Source: Arcobacter sp. CECT 8983 (GTDB taxonomy: Bacteria; Campylobacterota; Campylobacteria; Campylobacterales; Arcobacteraceae). Taken from it: a stretch of DNA of 64,000 nt. A program made the position numbers and the translations under genes. The notes under the pieces were generated by a model. That model worked only from the letters and a program-made list of their open reading frames with translations, was not told the DNA's origin and did no database searches. Shown here one piece after another: positions 26,454 to 35,050 of the stretch (within the stretch, counting starts at the first letter, position 1; each line of letters starts with the position of its first letter). The stretch is from contig NZ_PDKF01000002.1 in assembly GCF_004118855.1 (NCBI RefSeq), forward strand, positions 324,689 to 388,688. Reading direction: 5' to 3'.

Positions 26454-27137
26454 TTACTCATTTATTGTTATTCTACACCCTACATTTGAAATAGTTTCTA
26501 TTAAATCATAGTGAAGTTTTGACCTAAGTCTATAAATAAGAGTTCTTAAGGTACTTGCTGAAATAGTATGATTATGCCAAATCTTATACTCTAAATCCTC
26601 AAAAGTTACAACAGCTCCATTTGCTCTAATTAGTATTCTAAGTAATTGTCTCTCTTTTAGACCAAGTTTTATAAACATATCTTTGTAGTATAGTTTATCT
26701 TTTTCTTTATCAAAGTAATAATCAAATCCTAATCTCATAAGACTTTTGTCAATTTTAGGTACAACTGCATTTTTACTTTTATATATACCTAAAAGAATAT
26801 TTGATTTAAGTTCATCTCTTTTAAATGGTTTTATTAAATAAGTTACAGGATTAGTTTCAATGGCTCTATTTAATGTTTTTTCATCAGAGTATGCTGTTGT
26901 ATAGATAATTGGGATATTGCTAGTTTTTTGTATTTGCTTTGCGACATCGATACCATCTTTGTCATCTCTTAAATCAATATCCATTAATATAATATCAGGT
27001 TTATTGTCTTTAACACTTTTTAAGGCGCTACCATAATCTGTTGCCATGTCTGTTACAATGAAATCAAGTTTTTCTAAAACTTTCTTGATTTCAAGTGCTA
27101 CAATTGTTTCATCTTCTACTATTAGTACTTTATTCAT
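26454..27137 (-). CDS. Response regulator with receiver and winged-helix DNA-binding domain (copy 1)
   Basis: 227 residues. The receiver domain (1-120) has all key residues: acidic pair in LIVEDETIVALEI, phosphoacceptor Asp in IILMDIDLRDD near residue 57, Thr in IYTTAYSDE, and Lys in YLIKPFKRDEL near residue 107. The C-terminal half (about 140-227) is an OmpR/PhoB-type winged helix (RILIRANGAVVTFEDLEYKI, STLRTLIYRLRSKL). It is paralogous to the regulator at 28042. It has its own promoter with tandem GTGAC sites. Likely cognate kinase: the 7TMR-DISM protein at 28724. Confidence 0.92.
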   Translation of the reverse strand: MNKVLIVEDETIVALEIKKVLEKLDFIVTDMATDYGSALKSVKDNKPDIILMDIDLRDDKDGIDVAKQIQKTSNIPIIYTTAYSDEKTLNRAIETNPVTYLIKPFKRDELKSNILLGIYKSKNAVVPKIDKSLMRLGFDYYFDKEKDKLYYKDMFIKLGLKERQLLRILIRANGAVVTFEDLEYKIWHNHTISASTLRTLIYRLRSKLHYDLIETISNVGCRITINE

Positions 27138-27171
27138 GATCTCGTTTTCAAAAATTATTTTTTTATATAGA

Positions 27172-27203
27172 ATTATATCATTTTTTTGTCACACCTTAGT
27201 CAC
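27172..27203 (-). promoter_or_regulatory. Promoter with tandem GTGAC sites upstream of response regulator copy 1
   Basis: On the minus strand two GTGAC pentamers (complements at 27199-27203 and 27188-27192, period 11) are followed after exactly 10 bases by TATAAT (complement of 27172-27177). Direct repeats one helical turn apart overlapping the -35 are the usual target of OmpR-family activators. The same design occurs before the synthase-like gene. Confidence 0.65.
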
Positions 27204-27205
27204 GC

Positions 27206-27967
27206 TTACTCTTTTAAGAATACTTTTTTAAAAAATTTAGATGCCAAATTAGGATTATAAGAAATTATTAAAAAAGGAATATCAACATTTCCATAAGAAT
27301 CTAATTCTTTTTCTACTTTCACTCCACCAAGCTTTTCAAATAGTTTTAGATGATCTGCTCTAATCCCTGAAAGAGCTAGATTGATGTCATTATTTATAAA
27401 TATATTGTAGATACCACACATTAGATATTTAAACTCTTGATTAAGACCTTTGTTTCTATTTTTAACAATATTTCTTGATATCTCACCTATAAGGTTAAAC
27501 TCTTCTCTTTGTTTTGTAAAAGAACATTTTTTTTCAGATGGTAACCCATGATTTGAATCAAATATCAATCTTATTGTTCCAGATATTTCATTATTATTCT
27601 TACAATAAATTACTGCTGAGTTTTTATCAAATACATCAAAATTTAATCCAGCAATCACATCTGGACACTCTTTTTGATAAGAGATTTCATGGTAAACATT
27701 ACTTCTTAGTTTAAAAACTTCAATAAGTTCTTCAGCACTAAGTGCTAAACTTGTATTTGTGTATCTATTATCCCAATTCAATCTTTTATTAAAACTAATG
27801 GTCTCTTCAATAGTTTCTTCTAGAAAAACTCTTTTTTTAAATACTTCAAGAGCATATCTTTGCTCTTCATTGAACTTTTCAGGCAGGTGATTTATCTGTT
27901 TATTTATATTATGTTTTACAAACTCTTGCAAGAAGTTAATTGATATGTTTCTATTTAAGTGACTCAT
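27206..27967 (-). CDS. LuxI/FeeM-like acyltransferase, putative signal synthase
   Basis: 253 residues from ATG 27967, which has AAAGGAC 5 bases upstream; an earlier TTG (27988) lacks a site. The C-terminal about 170 residues have the GNAT-like autoinducer-synthase pattern: FKLRSNVYHE (Arg88, Tyr92), FDVFD (Asp111, Asp114), ISGTIRLIFDS (Arg133) and GEISRNIV (Glu162, Arg165). These match the order of the R, D-x-x-D, G-x-x-R and E-x-S-R residues of LuxI enzymes. An about 80-residue helical N-terminal region precedes it. N-acyl amino acid synthases (FeeM type) share the fold, so the acyl acceptor cannot be decided. It lies between two response regulators downstream of a histidine kinase. Confidence 0.62.
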   Translation of the reverse strand: MSHLNRNISINFLQEFVKHNINKQINHLPEKFNEEQRYALEVFKKRVFLEETIEETISFNKRLNWDNRYTNTSLALSAEELIEVFKLRSNVYHEISYQKECPDVIAGLNFDVFDKNSAVIYCKNNNEISGTIRLIFDSNHGLPSEKKCSFTKQREEFNLIGEISRNIVKNRNKGLNQEFKYLMCGIYNIFINNDINLALSGIRADHLKLFEKLGGVKVEKELDSYGNVDIPFLIISYNPNLASKFFKKVFLKE

Positions 27968-27988
27968 TGTTTGTCCTTTTTTAGACAA

Positions 27989-28021
27989 ATCTTACATGGG
28001 TATTGTCACAGTTTATGTCAC
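27989..28021 (-). promoter_or_regulatory. Promoter with tandem GTGAC sites upstream of the synthase-like gene
   Basis: Two GTGAC pentamers on the minus strand (complements at 28017-28021 and 28005-28009, period 12), then 10 bases, then TAAGAT (complement of 27989-27994) as -10. The layout mirrors that at 27172-27203. The intergenic space to the upstream regulator is only about 75 bp. Confidence 0.6.
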
Positions 28022-28041
28022 AAAATTGTGAAAATTAGGGC

Positions 28042-28734
28042 TTAGAAAGTGGTATTTATTTTACATCCAACATTAGGAATAGTCTCAATAAGTTTGTATT
28101 CTAGTTTAGCTCTTAATCTATAAATCAAGGTTCTTAATGCTCCTTTTGATACTGGATAATCAGGCCAGAGTATATATTCCAAGCTATTAAAAGAGACAAT
28201 TGAACCTTTAGCTTCTACTAAAATATTTAAAAGGGTTCTTTCTTTTGTGCTTAGTTTAATTATTAGGTTTTCATAAAATAGTGTTTCATCTTTCATATTA
28301 TAGTAGTAGTTTAAGCCTAAATGGATGAAGTCTTTATTTTTGAATAATTCAATAGAGCTATTTATTTTATGCAAAGCTAAATAAATTGTTGTTTTTAATT
28401 CTTCTCTTTTGAAAGGTTTCAATAAATATGCTATTGGATTTGTTTTGACTGCTTTTTTTATTGTTGCTTCATCAGAATAAGCAGTAATATAAATAATAGG
28501 AATATTTTTAATTTTTTGTATATCTATTGCTGCTTCTATACCACTTTTACTATTTTTTAGATTTATATCCATAAGAATAATAGAAGGGTCATTTTCTTTT
28601 ACACATTTTAATGCTTCATCATAGTTTGTAGCACAAGCTACTACAAAGTAACCAAGTTTTTCAATACTCTTTTTTATATCTAAAGCAACAATTGTTTCAT
28701 CTTCTACAATTAGAAATTTTTCATTAGTCATCAT
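28042..28734 (-). CDS. Response regulator with receiver and winged-helix DNA-binding domain (copy 2)
   Basis: 230 residues, full-length paralogue of the regulator at 26454. Receiver motifs are complete: LIVEDETIVALDI, phosphoacceptor Asp in IILMDINLKNS, IYITAYSDE and YLLKPFKREEL. The winged helix contains LLNILVEAKGSIVSFNSLEY and GALRTLIYRLRAKLEYK. The start overlaps the upstream kinase gene by 11 bases, making this the direct partner of that kinase. Its best guess for target sites is the tandem GTGAC promoters downstream. Confidence 0.93.
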   Translation of the reverse strand: MMTNEKFLIVEDETIVALDIKKSIEKLGYFVVACATNYDEALKCVKENDPSIILMDINLKNSKSGIEAAIDIQKIKNIPIIYITAYSDEATIKKAVKTNPIAYLLKPFKREELKTTIYLALHKINSSIELFKNKDFIHLGLNYYYNMKDETLFYENLIIKLSTKERTLLNILVEAKGSIVSFNSLEYILWPDYPVSKGALRTLIYRLRAKLEYKLIETIPNVGCKINTTF

Positions 28735-30565
28735 CTTGCCAGATAATTTTTGTTTCTACTCCCTCTGTTGATTTTATCTTGATATCACCCTTTAGCTGAT
28801 TTTTTGCAAGTGTATCTACAAGGGTTAAACCTAAAGAATCAGTTTTTTTATTTTCGTCAAAACCAATTCCATTATCTTTAACGTGGAAAATAATTTGATT
28901 ATTCTTTTTAAAAAGCTTGATTTCTATATTTCCTACAAAGTCAGGGAAAGCATATTTAAATGAGTTTGTAAGAAGTTCATTTAAAATAAGACCACAATAA
29001 ACTGCTTGTTCCATTTTTATATTGGCTCTTACATCTAAATCAATATCAACATCTTTTTGATAACTATCAATAACTTCTTCAATTAAAGCTTCAAAATATT
29101 CATAGGTATTTACATGTGAGATATTATCTTGCTTATATAATAACTCATGTAAATGGCTCATTGCATTTATTCTGTTTTGAATTGTTACTAAGATATCTTG
29201 AAGTTTTTCATTGTGTATTTCATCGGCTTGAAGTCTTATCAATGATACTATTGTTTGCATATTATTTTTAACTCTATGATTTAACTCTTTTAAAAGCAAC
29301 TCTTTTTCTACAAGAGTCTCTTTTAAATCTTTTGTTCTCAAAGATACTTCTTTGCTTAGTCTTTTTGTTTCATTTTTCTGATGAACAATAAGTCTTTTAT
29401 TTGCTTCATCTTTGTCTTTTTGCAAACTATTGATTCTATTTGCAAGGGCAATTGAAAAAATAGTTGCTTCAGATACAAAGGAAGCTTCTACAATATATGG
29501 GAAATAGTCATAAACATTAAATATTCCGGCACTTGATAAAAACATAGTAAGTCCAGATATTAAAAATACAAACCAACCAAAAAGTATGAAGTATGCTTGT
29601 TTATTTCTTTTTATTGTTGCATATAAAGTAAGACCCATTAAATAGATTAATAAAAGCATTGTTAATGTATTTCTATGTTTATCATATTCGTCAGTCAATA
29701 GGAAAAAGACTATTGAAATAGGAATTAATATTAAATAAAAATTCAAGAAAGCATTATTTTTAGGATATTGTTTTATATTTAAAAACTCTTTTGTAAAAAA
29801 AGCTAGGGCTATTATAGGAATAGCAACAATCACAGATGCAAACTTCAATACTTCTTCAATCCAGCCTTGAGGAAGTATATAAATTGTTGCAAAACCAACA
29901 TATAAAATATGATGAATAATAATACCAACAATATATACTACATAGTATAAGTAGCTTATATCTTTAGTAAAAAAGTAGATAAATAGATTATATATTCCTA
30001 AGATAAACATTGCTCCAAAAAATAAAGCAAGTATCATTTGATGTTTTAACTCTTTTTCAAAGAAAGTAAAGTTTTCCCAAAGTTTTAGTTTTATAATCAT
30101 AGTAGTAATATATGAACTTGCTTTTATATAAATAGTTTTTTCACTCTTTGGTTTGATAACAAGTAAAAAAACAGGGTTTACAGTTTTTATATCATTATGT
30201 CTAAAATATAAGCCCTTCAAAGATTTTATATTATTTTGTAAATCATAAAATGTGACATGACTTGTTAGTGCATTGTCATATTCTAAAACTTTTTTAATAG
30301 GTTTATTTGTTGGATTCTTTAGTTTGAAACGTATCCATACATTAAAGTTTGGGGCATATCCATATGAGAGCCTACTTTCACTATTTTCTTCAAAAAGATT
30401 TTCATTCTCTTTTATCTCATTTATAGTTAATTCTTTTGTATAGTCAATGTATATATCTGAATATTTTAATATATCTAGCTTTTTTATATCTTCATAAACT
30501 AAAACAGGTTTAGCATAAAGAGTAGTAAATAATAAAAACATAGAAATAATAATTTTATTGAGCAT
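28724..30565 (-). CDS. 7TMR-DISM sensor histidine kinase (HisKA_2 type)
   Basis: 613 residues. Signal peptide (1-18), then an extracellular 7TMR-DISMED2 beta-sandwich (about 30-165; SYGYAPNFNVWIRFKLKNPT). Seven membrane helices follow (about 180-385; LALFFGAMFILGIYNLFIYF first), then a short coiled coil. The HisKA_2 phosphoacceptor is KELNHRVKNNMQTIVSLIRL with His430, and the HATPase has NELLTNSFKYAF, VKDNGIGFD and SLGLTLVDTLAK. The DISMED2 sandwich commonly binds carbohydrates or other small ligands. It begins the signalling block, and response regulator copy 2 overlaps its end. Confidence 0.93.
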   Translation of the reverse strand: MLNKIIISMFLLFTTLYAKPVLVYEDIKKLDILKYSDIYIDYTKELTINEIKENENLFEENSESRLSYGYAPNFNVWIRFKLKNPTNKPIKKVLEYDNALTSHVTFYDLQNNIKSLKGLYFRHNDIKTVNPVFLLVIKPKSEKTIYIKASSYITTMIIKLKLWENFTFFEKELKHQMILALFFGAMFILGIYNLFIYFFTKDISYLYYVVYIVGIIIHHILYVGFATIYILPQGWIEEVLKFASVIVAIPIIALAFFTKEFLNIKQYPKNNAFLNFYLILIPISIVFFLLTDEYDKHRNTLTMLLLIYLMGLTLYATIKRNKQAYFILFGWFVFLISGLTMFLSSAGIFNVYDYFPYIVEASFVSEATIFSIALANRINSLQKDKDEANKRLIVHQKNETKRLSKEVSLRTKDLKETLVEKELLLKELNHRVKNNMQTIVSLIRLQADEIHNEKLQDILVTIQNRINAMSHLHELLYKQDNISHVNTYEYFEALIEEVIDSYQKDVDIDLDVRANIKMEQAVYCGLILNELLTNSFKYAFPDFVGNIEIKLFKKNNQIIFHVKDNGIGFDENKKTDSLGLTLVDTLAKNQLKGDIKIKSTEGVETKIIWQDDD

Positions 30566-30710
30566 TAAGTATCCTAATAATAATTATTAAATTATACACA
30601 AGATAGATTATTTACATATAAAATATATCTTTTTTGTTATTATTTAGGAAAATAGTAACACATAGCCTTATATTATATTAATTTAAGGTTTATTTGTTAG
30701 AATTTCAACC

Positions 30711-30733
30711 CTAAAAGTTAAAGCAACTTTTAG
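30711..30733 (+). other. Perfect hairpin directly ahead of tRNA-Gln
   Basis: CTAAAAGTT (30711-30719) and AACTTTTAG (30725-30733) form a 9-bp stem with loop AAAGC, ending 2 bases before the tRNA 5' end. It may be a 5' leader structure affecting RNase P processing or an operator; which is not decidable from sequence. Confidence 0.45.
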
Positions 30734-30735
30734 TT

Positions 30736-30810
30736 TGGGGTATCGCCAAGCGGTAAGGCACTGGTTTTTGGTACCAGCATTCGTAGGTTCGAATCCTGCT
30801 ACCCCAGCCA
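30736..30810 (+). tRNA. tRNA-Gln (TTG)
   Basis: Acceptor TGGGGTA pairs with TACCCCA, discriminator G and CCA follow. Anticodon arm CTGGT/ACCAG with loop TTTTGGT gives TTG. It is followed 20 bp later by the second fMet gene. Confidence 0.97.
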
Positions 30811-30830
30811 CTTTTTCAATATTGGTTAGC

Positions 30831-30907
<77 letters not shown>

Positions 30908-30915
30908 ATTTTATT

Positions 30916-32196
30916 TTAATTTTTATCTTTTTTTATTTCAGAAGCTGTTTTAATAATATCAATACCATATTTTTCTCTTAAAGCTTGTATTTCATTTCCT
31001 AGTTTTTTCTTTTTTAAGTCATTTTCATATTCAAAAATATTATAGGTGTGTTCATTCTCTTTTGAAAAATTATATACAGTTATATTTAGTTGAACAACAC
31101 CGTGAGAAGGATGGTTATCATTTTTAATAAATAATTGTTTTATCTGGGCTTTAAAATCTTCTTCATTAAATATTCTATTAACATTTATAAAATCTTTTGA
31201 TTTAATTCTTGACTCATATCTTATTTGTAAAGCATATGATAAAGGGTTTTTTTTAGCTTTTTTCACTAAAAATGATAAATATCTACTAAGGATTATAACT
31301 CTTCTTATAAGCTCTTCTCTATCATAAATTGCATCAAAACTTCTTCCTATACCAATAGATTTTTTATCTCTTTTCATATTAAGTTTATTATCTTCAAGTC
31401 CACAAACTCTATTGTATAGCTCAATTCCTGGTTTTTTCCATGAGTAAAATAGTTCTTTTTTACTTTCTATATCACCTAGGGTTTTTATTCCATAACCCTT
31501 TAATCTCTCTTGATATTTCTTTCCAATACCAGGAAACTCTTCTATAGGAATATCTTGGATAAAATTTTTAATATGCTCTTTTTTAACATATTTTATTCCA
31601 TTTGGTTTCGCATATTCTGTAATTAATTTTGAAAGATATTTAGAAGGAGCTATCCCTATAGAAATAGGAAGATCTAAATCTTTTTGAATCTTTTGTTTTA
31701 ATTTGAAAGCAAACTCTTCTACCTCGTCATCTTTTATATAACCACTTAAATCTCCAAAAAATTCATCAATAGAAAACTGTTCTACAAGGGGAATTTCTTT
31801 TTTAAGTAAGTCACTTAGTTTTTTTGATAACTCATGATATAAAGGGTAGTTTGGTGGAAGCATTTTAAGCTTAGGGCAGAGTTTTAAAGCTTCATTTACA
31901 CTCATAGCTGTTTTAACTCCAAAGGATCTTGCTTCATAAGAGGCTGTTGTTATAATTCCTCTTATTCTTCCATTTTCATCTACAAAATACTCTTTAAAGC
32001 TTTTTTCTCCTTCATTTGTAAGAATGGTACTTACAAAAGCTCCTCCATTTTCGCTAATTTTTCTAAGCTCTTTTTGACTAGAAAAAATATTTAGATTACT
32101 TCTTCCTCCTACAGCAGCAGGAATATTTTCTAAACTTTTATCAACAGTTCTATGGGCAGATACAAAAAAGCAGTCTAAGTCTAAGTGTAAAAACAT
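30916..32196 (-). CDS. dinB: DNA polymerase IV (Y family)
   Basis: Translesion polymerase. 426 residues. Palm motifs FLHLDLDCFFVSAHR at the N-terminus and EQFSIDEFFGDLSGY near residue 140 supply the catalytic acidic residues. TTASYEARSFGVKTAMSVNEAL is the fingers region, and FPGIGKKYQERLKGYGIKTL the HhH thumb. About 45 extra residues (about 35-80) interrupt the normal link between AVGGRSN and the YEAR motif. I recall similar insertions in related Campylobacterota proteins. A C-terminal beta-clamp-binding motif is not obvious. Confidence 0.92.
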   Translation of the reverse strand: MFLHLDLDCFFVSAHRTVDKSLENIPAAVGGRSNLNIFSSQKELRKISENGGAFVSTILTNEGEKSFKEYFVDENGRIRGIITTASYEARSFGVKTAMSVNEALKLCPKLKMLPPNYPLYHELSKKLSDLLKKEIPLVEQFSIDEFFGDLSGYIKDDEVEEFAFKLKQKIQKDLDLPISIGIAPSKYLSKLITEYAKPNGIKYVKKEHIKNFIQDIPIEEFPGIGKKYQERLKGYGIKTLGDIESKKELFYSWKKPGIELYNRVCGLEDNKLNMKRDKKSIGIGRSFDAIYDREELIRRVIILSRYLSFLVKKAKKNPLSYALQIRYESRIKSKDFINVNRIFNEEDFKAQIKQLFIKNDNHPSHGVVQLNITVYNFSKENEHTYNIFEYENDLKKKKLGNEIQALREKYGIDIIKTASEIKKDKN

Positions 32197-32238
32197 AAAA
32201 TTATTATAGCAAATAATATTTCAATTTGCAATAAAATT

Positions 32239-32574
32239 TCATATGGTAATATTTGAAATTAAATCAATTTCATCATCAACAATGATAATTACATCTATAC
32301 AATAAGATACATCAAGTTTTTTTATTTGTAAATAGTAGTCAATACTTCTTTTTAGTTTTGATATTTTTGAAGCAGTTATGTTGTTTATAGCAGATTCATA
32401 GTCAATTGAGGATTTTACTTCTATAAAGTGATAGATATCATTTTTTTTTGAAATGATATCTATCTCACCAAGTTTTTTGGCATAAAAGTTTTGTTCTATT
32501 ATTTCAAAATCAAAAGATTTTAAATAGTCACATGCTTTTTGTTCAGCTACTTGACCTTTTTCTTTTGTTGACAT
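32239..32574 (-). CDS. yraN: UPF0102 / YraN-family putative endonuclease
   Basis: 111 residues. KGQVAEQKACDYLKS, IIEQNFYAKKLGEIDIISKK and YHFIEVKSSID give the E..A, G-E-I-D and E-x-K pattern of the restriction-endonuclease-like fold of UPF0102. Length matches. The cellular role is unproven. It follows thiS by 10 bp. Confidence 0.92.
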   Translation of the reverse strand: MSTKEKGQVAEQKACDYLKSFDFEIIEQNFYAKKLGEIDIISKKNDIYHFIEVKSSIDYESAINNITASKISKLKRSIDYYLQIKKLDVSYCIDVIIIVDDEIDLISNITI

Positions 32575-32584
32575 AATTTTTTAA

Positions 32585-32785
32585 TCAACCACCACCAACA
32601 AATTGTAAAAGTTCAAGTTTATCATTTTCTTTTACAGTATATGAATTCCACTCATCTTTTTTTACAATTTCCATGTTTACAGCAGCTGCCATTACTTTTT
32701 CTTCAATTCTTAATTCATCAATAATTGCTTGTAATGTAGAGTTATCTGGGAAATTTTTATTTTCTCCATTAACAATAAGCTCCAT
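32585..32785 (-). CDS. thiS: Sulfur carrier protein ThiS
   Basis: 66-residue ubiquitin-fold protein starting MELIVNGENKNFPDNSTLQA and ending LELLQFVGGG. The C-terminal Gly-Gly is adenylated and thiocarboxylated to deliver sulfur to thiazole synthase (ThiG, 24728). It is not next to other thi genes; yraN and dinB lie downstream. Confidence 0.93.
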   Translation of the reverse strand: MELIVNGENKNFPDNSTLQAIIDELRIEEKVMAAAVNMEIVKKDEWNSYTVKENDKLELLQFVGGG

Positions 32786-32878
32786 TTAGATTCCTTTGTT
32801 TTTAGTGATTTTAACACAAGTTTCTTTTATACTTATCAAATATAAAAGAAGCTTTTTGTTTTAAGATATGAATGGAAA

Positions 32879-34954
32879 CTAGAAAGTTTCCCATTCATCG
32901 TCATTGCTTTTTTCTGCTTTAATTACTTTATTTTGTGCTGGTTCTTTTTGTTCTACTTTTTTTGAAGTAGTAGTTTGGTTTGAATAATCAACTTTATTAG
33001 AAGAAGATTTTGTTGTATTTACACTTGATTTATTCAAAAATTCTGATTTATTTGCTTCATTAACAATATTTATTGCCATTTGTGAAGTTTGATTTGCAAT
33101 ATCACTTGTATTGTTTGCAATACTTGCATTTTCTTGAGTTGCTTTATCTAGTTGTGCAACTGCATCATTAATCTGTGCAATACCTGTTGTTTGTTCTTTT
33201 GAAGCAGTTGTAATATCATTGATTAAACTTTCTGTCTCTTGAACTTTTGCATAAATTCCATCATATCCCTCAATCATTTTTTGAGAAATTGATTTACCAT
33301 TATTTGCTTTTTCTGTAGCATTTTCAACAATAGTTTTAATCTCTTTAGCTGCTTCAGCTGATCTACTAGCTAGGTTCCTAACTTCAGCTGCAACAACTGC
33401 AAAACCTTTTCCAGCTTCACCAGCTGTTGCTGCTTCTACTGCTGCGTTTAATGATAAAATATTTGTTTGGAATGCAATTTGGTCAATTACAGTAATTGCA
33501 TCTGCTATAAGTTCAGTTTGTGCATTTATTTCTTCCATAGAAGAAGTAGTTTCGTTTGCCAGATTTTGACCTATTTTAACAGAGTTTGTTAATTCTTGAG
33601 TATATGTTGCCATTTGTGTAATATTTCCAGAAGTATTTGTAATAGTTCCAGTAATCTCTTCTAATGCAGCTGCTGTTTCTTCTAATGATGCAGCTTGTTG
33701 ATTTGAACTAACACTTAATTTTTCAACATTTGATCTTAGCATTTCAGCATTTTCATTCATTGTTGTACCATTTTTTAAATTATCAAGTAACATTCTATTG
33801 ATAATTTCAGATAACTCATTTAGTGTTTTTGCAACTTCACCTTTAGGGTTTTGAATATTTTCTCTAAAGTCTCTATTTTTAAAGCTGCTTAATACTTTGT
33901 TAACTTCATTGATATCATTATGAACATTATTTTCCATAATTTCAAGCATTTCATTAAAGATAATTTGTAACTCTTTAAGGGCTTCATTTTGAGTTGTTTT
34001 ATCAATCTTTTTATCTAAGTGTCCAGCTTTTACTTCTTCTACAACTCTTTTCACATCATCTATTAAAGCGGCATCTTGTTCAATTAAAGATTGTGTTTTC
34101 TTTATATTTTCATTAACCTCTTTAGACATAGTACCAATCTCATCTTTACTACTATCATCTAGCATATCAACATTTGATTGTTCTTTATTTAAGTATTTAA
34201 AGAAAGAAAGTAAACCATTTTGGAAGTTTTCAAGTGGATCAAAAATACTTTTCTTTGCAATTAGTAACATTATGAAAGCTAAGATAATCATAACTATAAG
34301 AATAATTATAATATTTGTAATCATAGTATTGAAGATTTCTTCTTCAGTTGCAGCTTTCATTTTATTAATTGAACTACTAATATTATCTACATATGCTCCT
34401 GTTCCAATAATCCAATCCCATGGCTCAAACTTCATTACATAAGAAAATTTTGGTTGTGGTTTTTCAAAACCTGGTTTTGGCCATACATATTCAACTAAAC
34501 CACCTTTTGGATTTCCTTGTGTAATTTTTACCATTTCATTGAATAAAAAAACTCCATTTGGGTCTTTGATTTTAGATAAATCTTTCCCATTTAGTGCTGG
34601 TTTAATAGCATGCATAATCATATTTGGATGAGAATCGTTTATCCAATAGTAACCAGCCTTGCCATATCTGATACTTTCAATGGCATCTAAAGCAGCTTTT
34701 TTATAAACTTCTTCTTTCTCAGGATTAATTTGAGCTCTTTTATAAAATGCCTCTACAGTTTTAACAGCTATTTGTACATAACTTTTTAATTCTGCTTCTT
34801 TTGAGCTATAAGCATCGCTTTCAAACTTATCTGTAATTGTTTCAGAGGTTTTGTATAGTGCAATATTTGATTCAACTAAAATAATCACTGAAACAATTAC
34901 AATAGAACTGATTACAATGGCTAATAGCTTTGCTTTTATCGATAGATTTTTCAT
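32879..34954 (-). CDS. Methyl-accepting chemotaxis protein with Cache_2 sensor
   Basis: 691 residues. Membrane helix 1 (about 8-30), periplasmic sCache_2 domain (about 35-200; [21 protein letters not shown] and [14 protein letters not shown]), membrane helix 2 (about 213-235), HAMP-like segments, then the signalling domain with hairpin tip [22 protein letters not shown]. The C-terminus is an extended linker ending DDEWETF, matching the CheR/CheB docking peptide (NWETF) of high-abundance receptors. Cache_2 receptors of this sort often bind small organic acids. Single-gene unit. Confidence 0.94.
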   Translation of the reverse strand: MKNLSIKAKLLAIVISSIVIVSVIILVESNIALYKTSETITDKFESDAYSSKEAELKSYVQIAVKTVEAFYKRAQINPEKEEVYKKAALDAIESIRYGKAGYYWINDSHPNMIMHAIKPALNGKDLSKIKDPNGVFLFNEMVKITQGNPKGGLVEYVWPKPGFEKPQPKFSYVMKFEPWDWIIGTGAYVDNISSSINKMKAATEEEIFNTMITNIIIILIVMIILAFIMLLIAKKSIFDPLENFQNGLLSFFKYLNKEQSNVDMLDDSSKDEIGTMSKEVNENIKKTQSLIEQDAALIDDVKRVVEEVKAGHLDKKIDKTTQNEALKELQIIFNEMLEIMENNVHNDINEVNKVLSSFKNRDFRENIQNPKGEVAKTLNELSEIINRMLLDNLKNGTTMNENAEMLRSNVEKLSVSSNQQAASLEETAAALEEITGTITNTSGNITQMATYTQELTNSVKIGQNLANETTSSMEEINAQTELIADAITVIDQIAFQTNILSLNAAVEAATAGEAGKGFAVVAAEVRNLASRSAEAAKEIKTIVENATEKANNGKSISQKMIEGYDGIYAKVQETESLINDITTASKEQTTGIAQINDAVAQLDKATQENASIANNTSDIANQTSQMAINIVNEANKSEFLNKSSVNTTKSSSNKVDYSNQTTTSKKVEQKEPAQNKVIKAEKSNDDEWETF

Positions 34955-35050
34955 TCAAGTCCCTAGTCATAATTTATCTATATTATTTTACTTAAACTAA
35001 GGTATAAAGGAGTTTTTTAAAAAAAATAAAAAAAAAATTTATTATAATTG

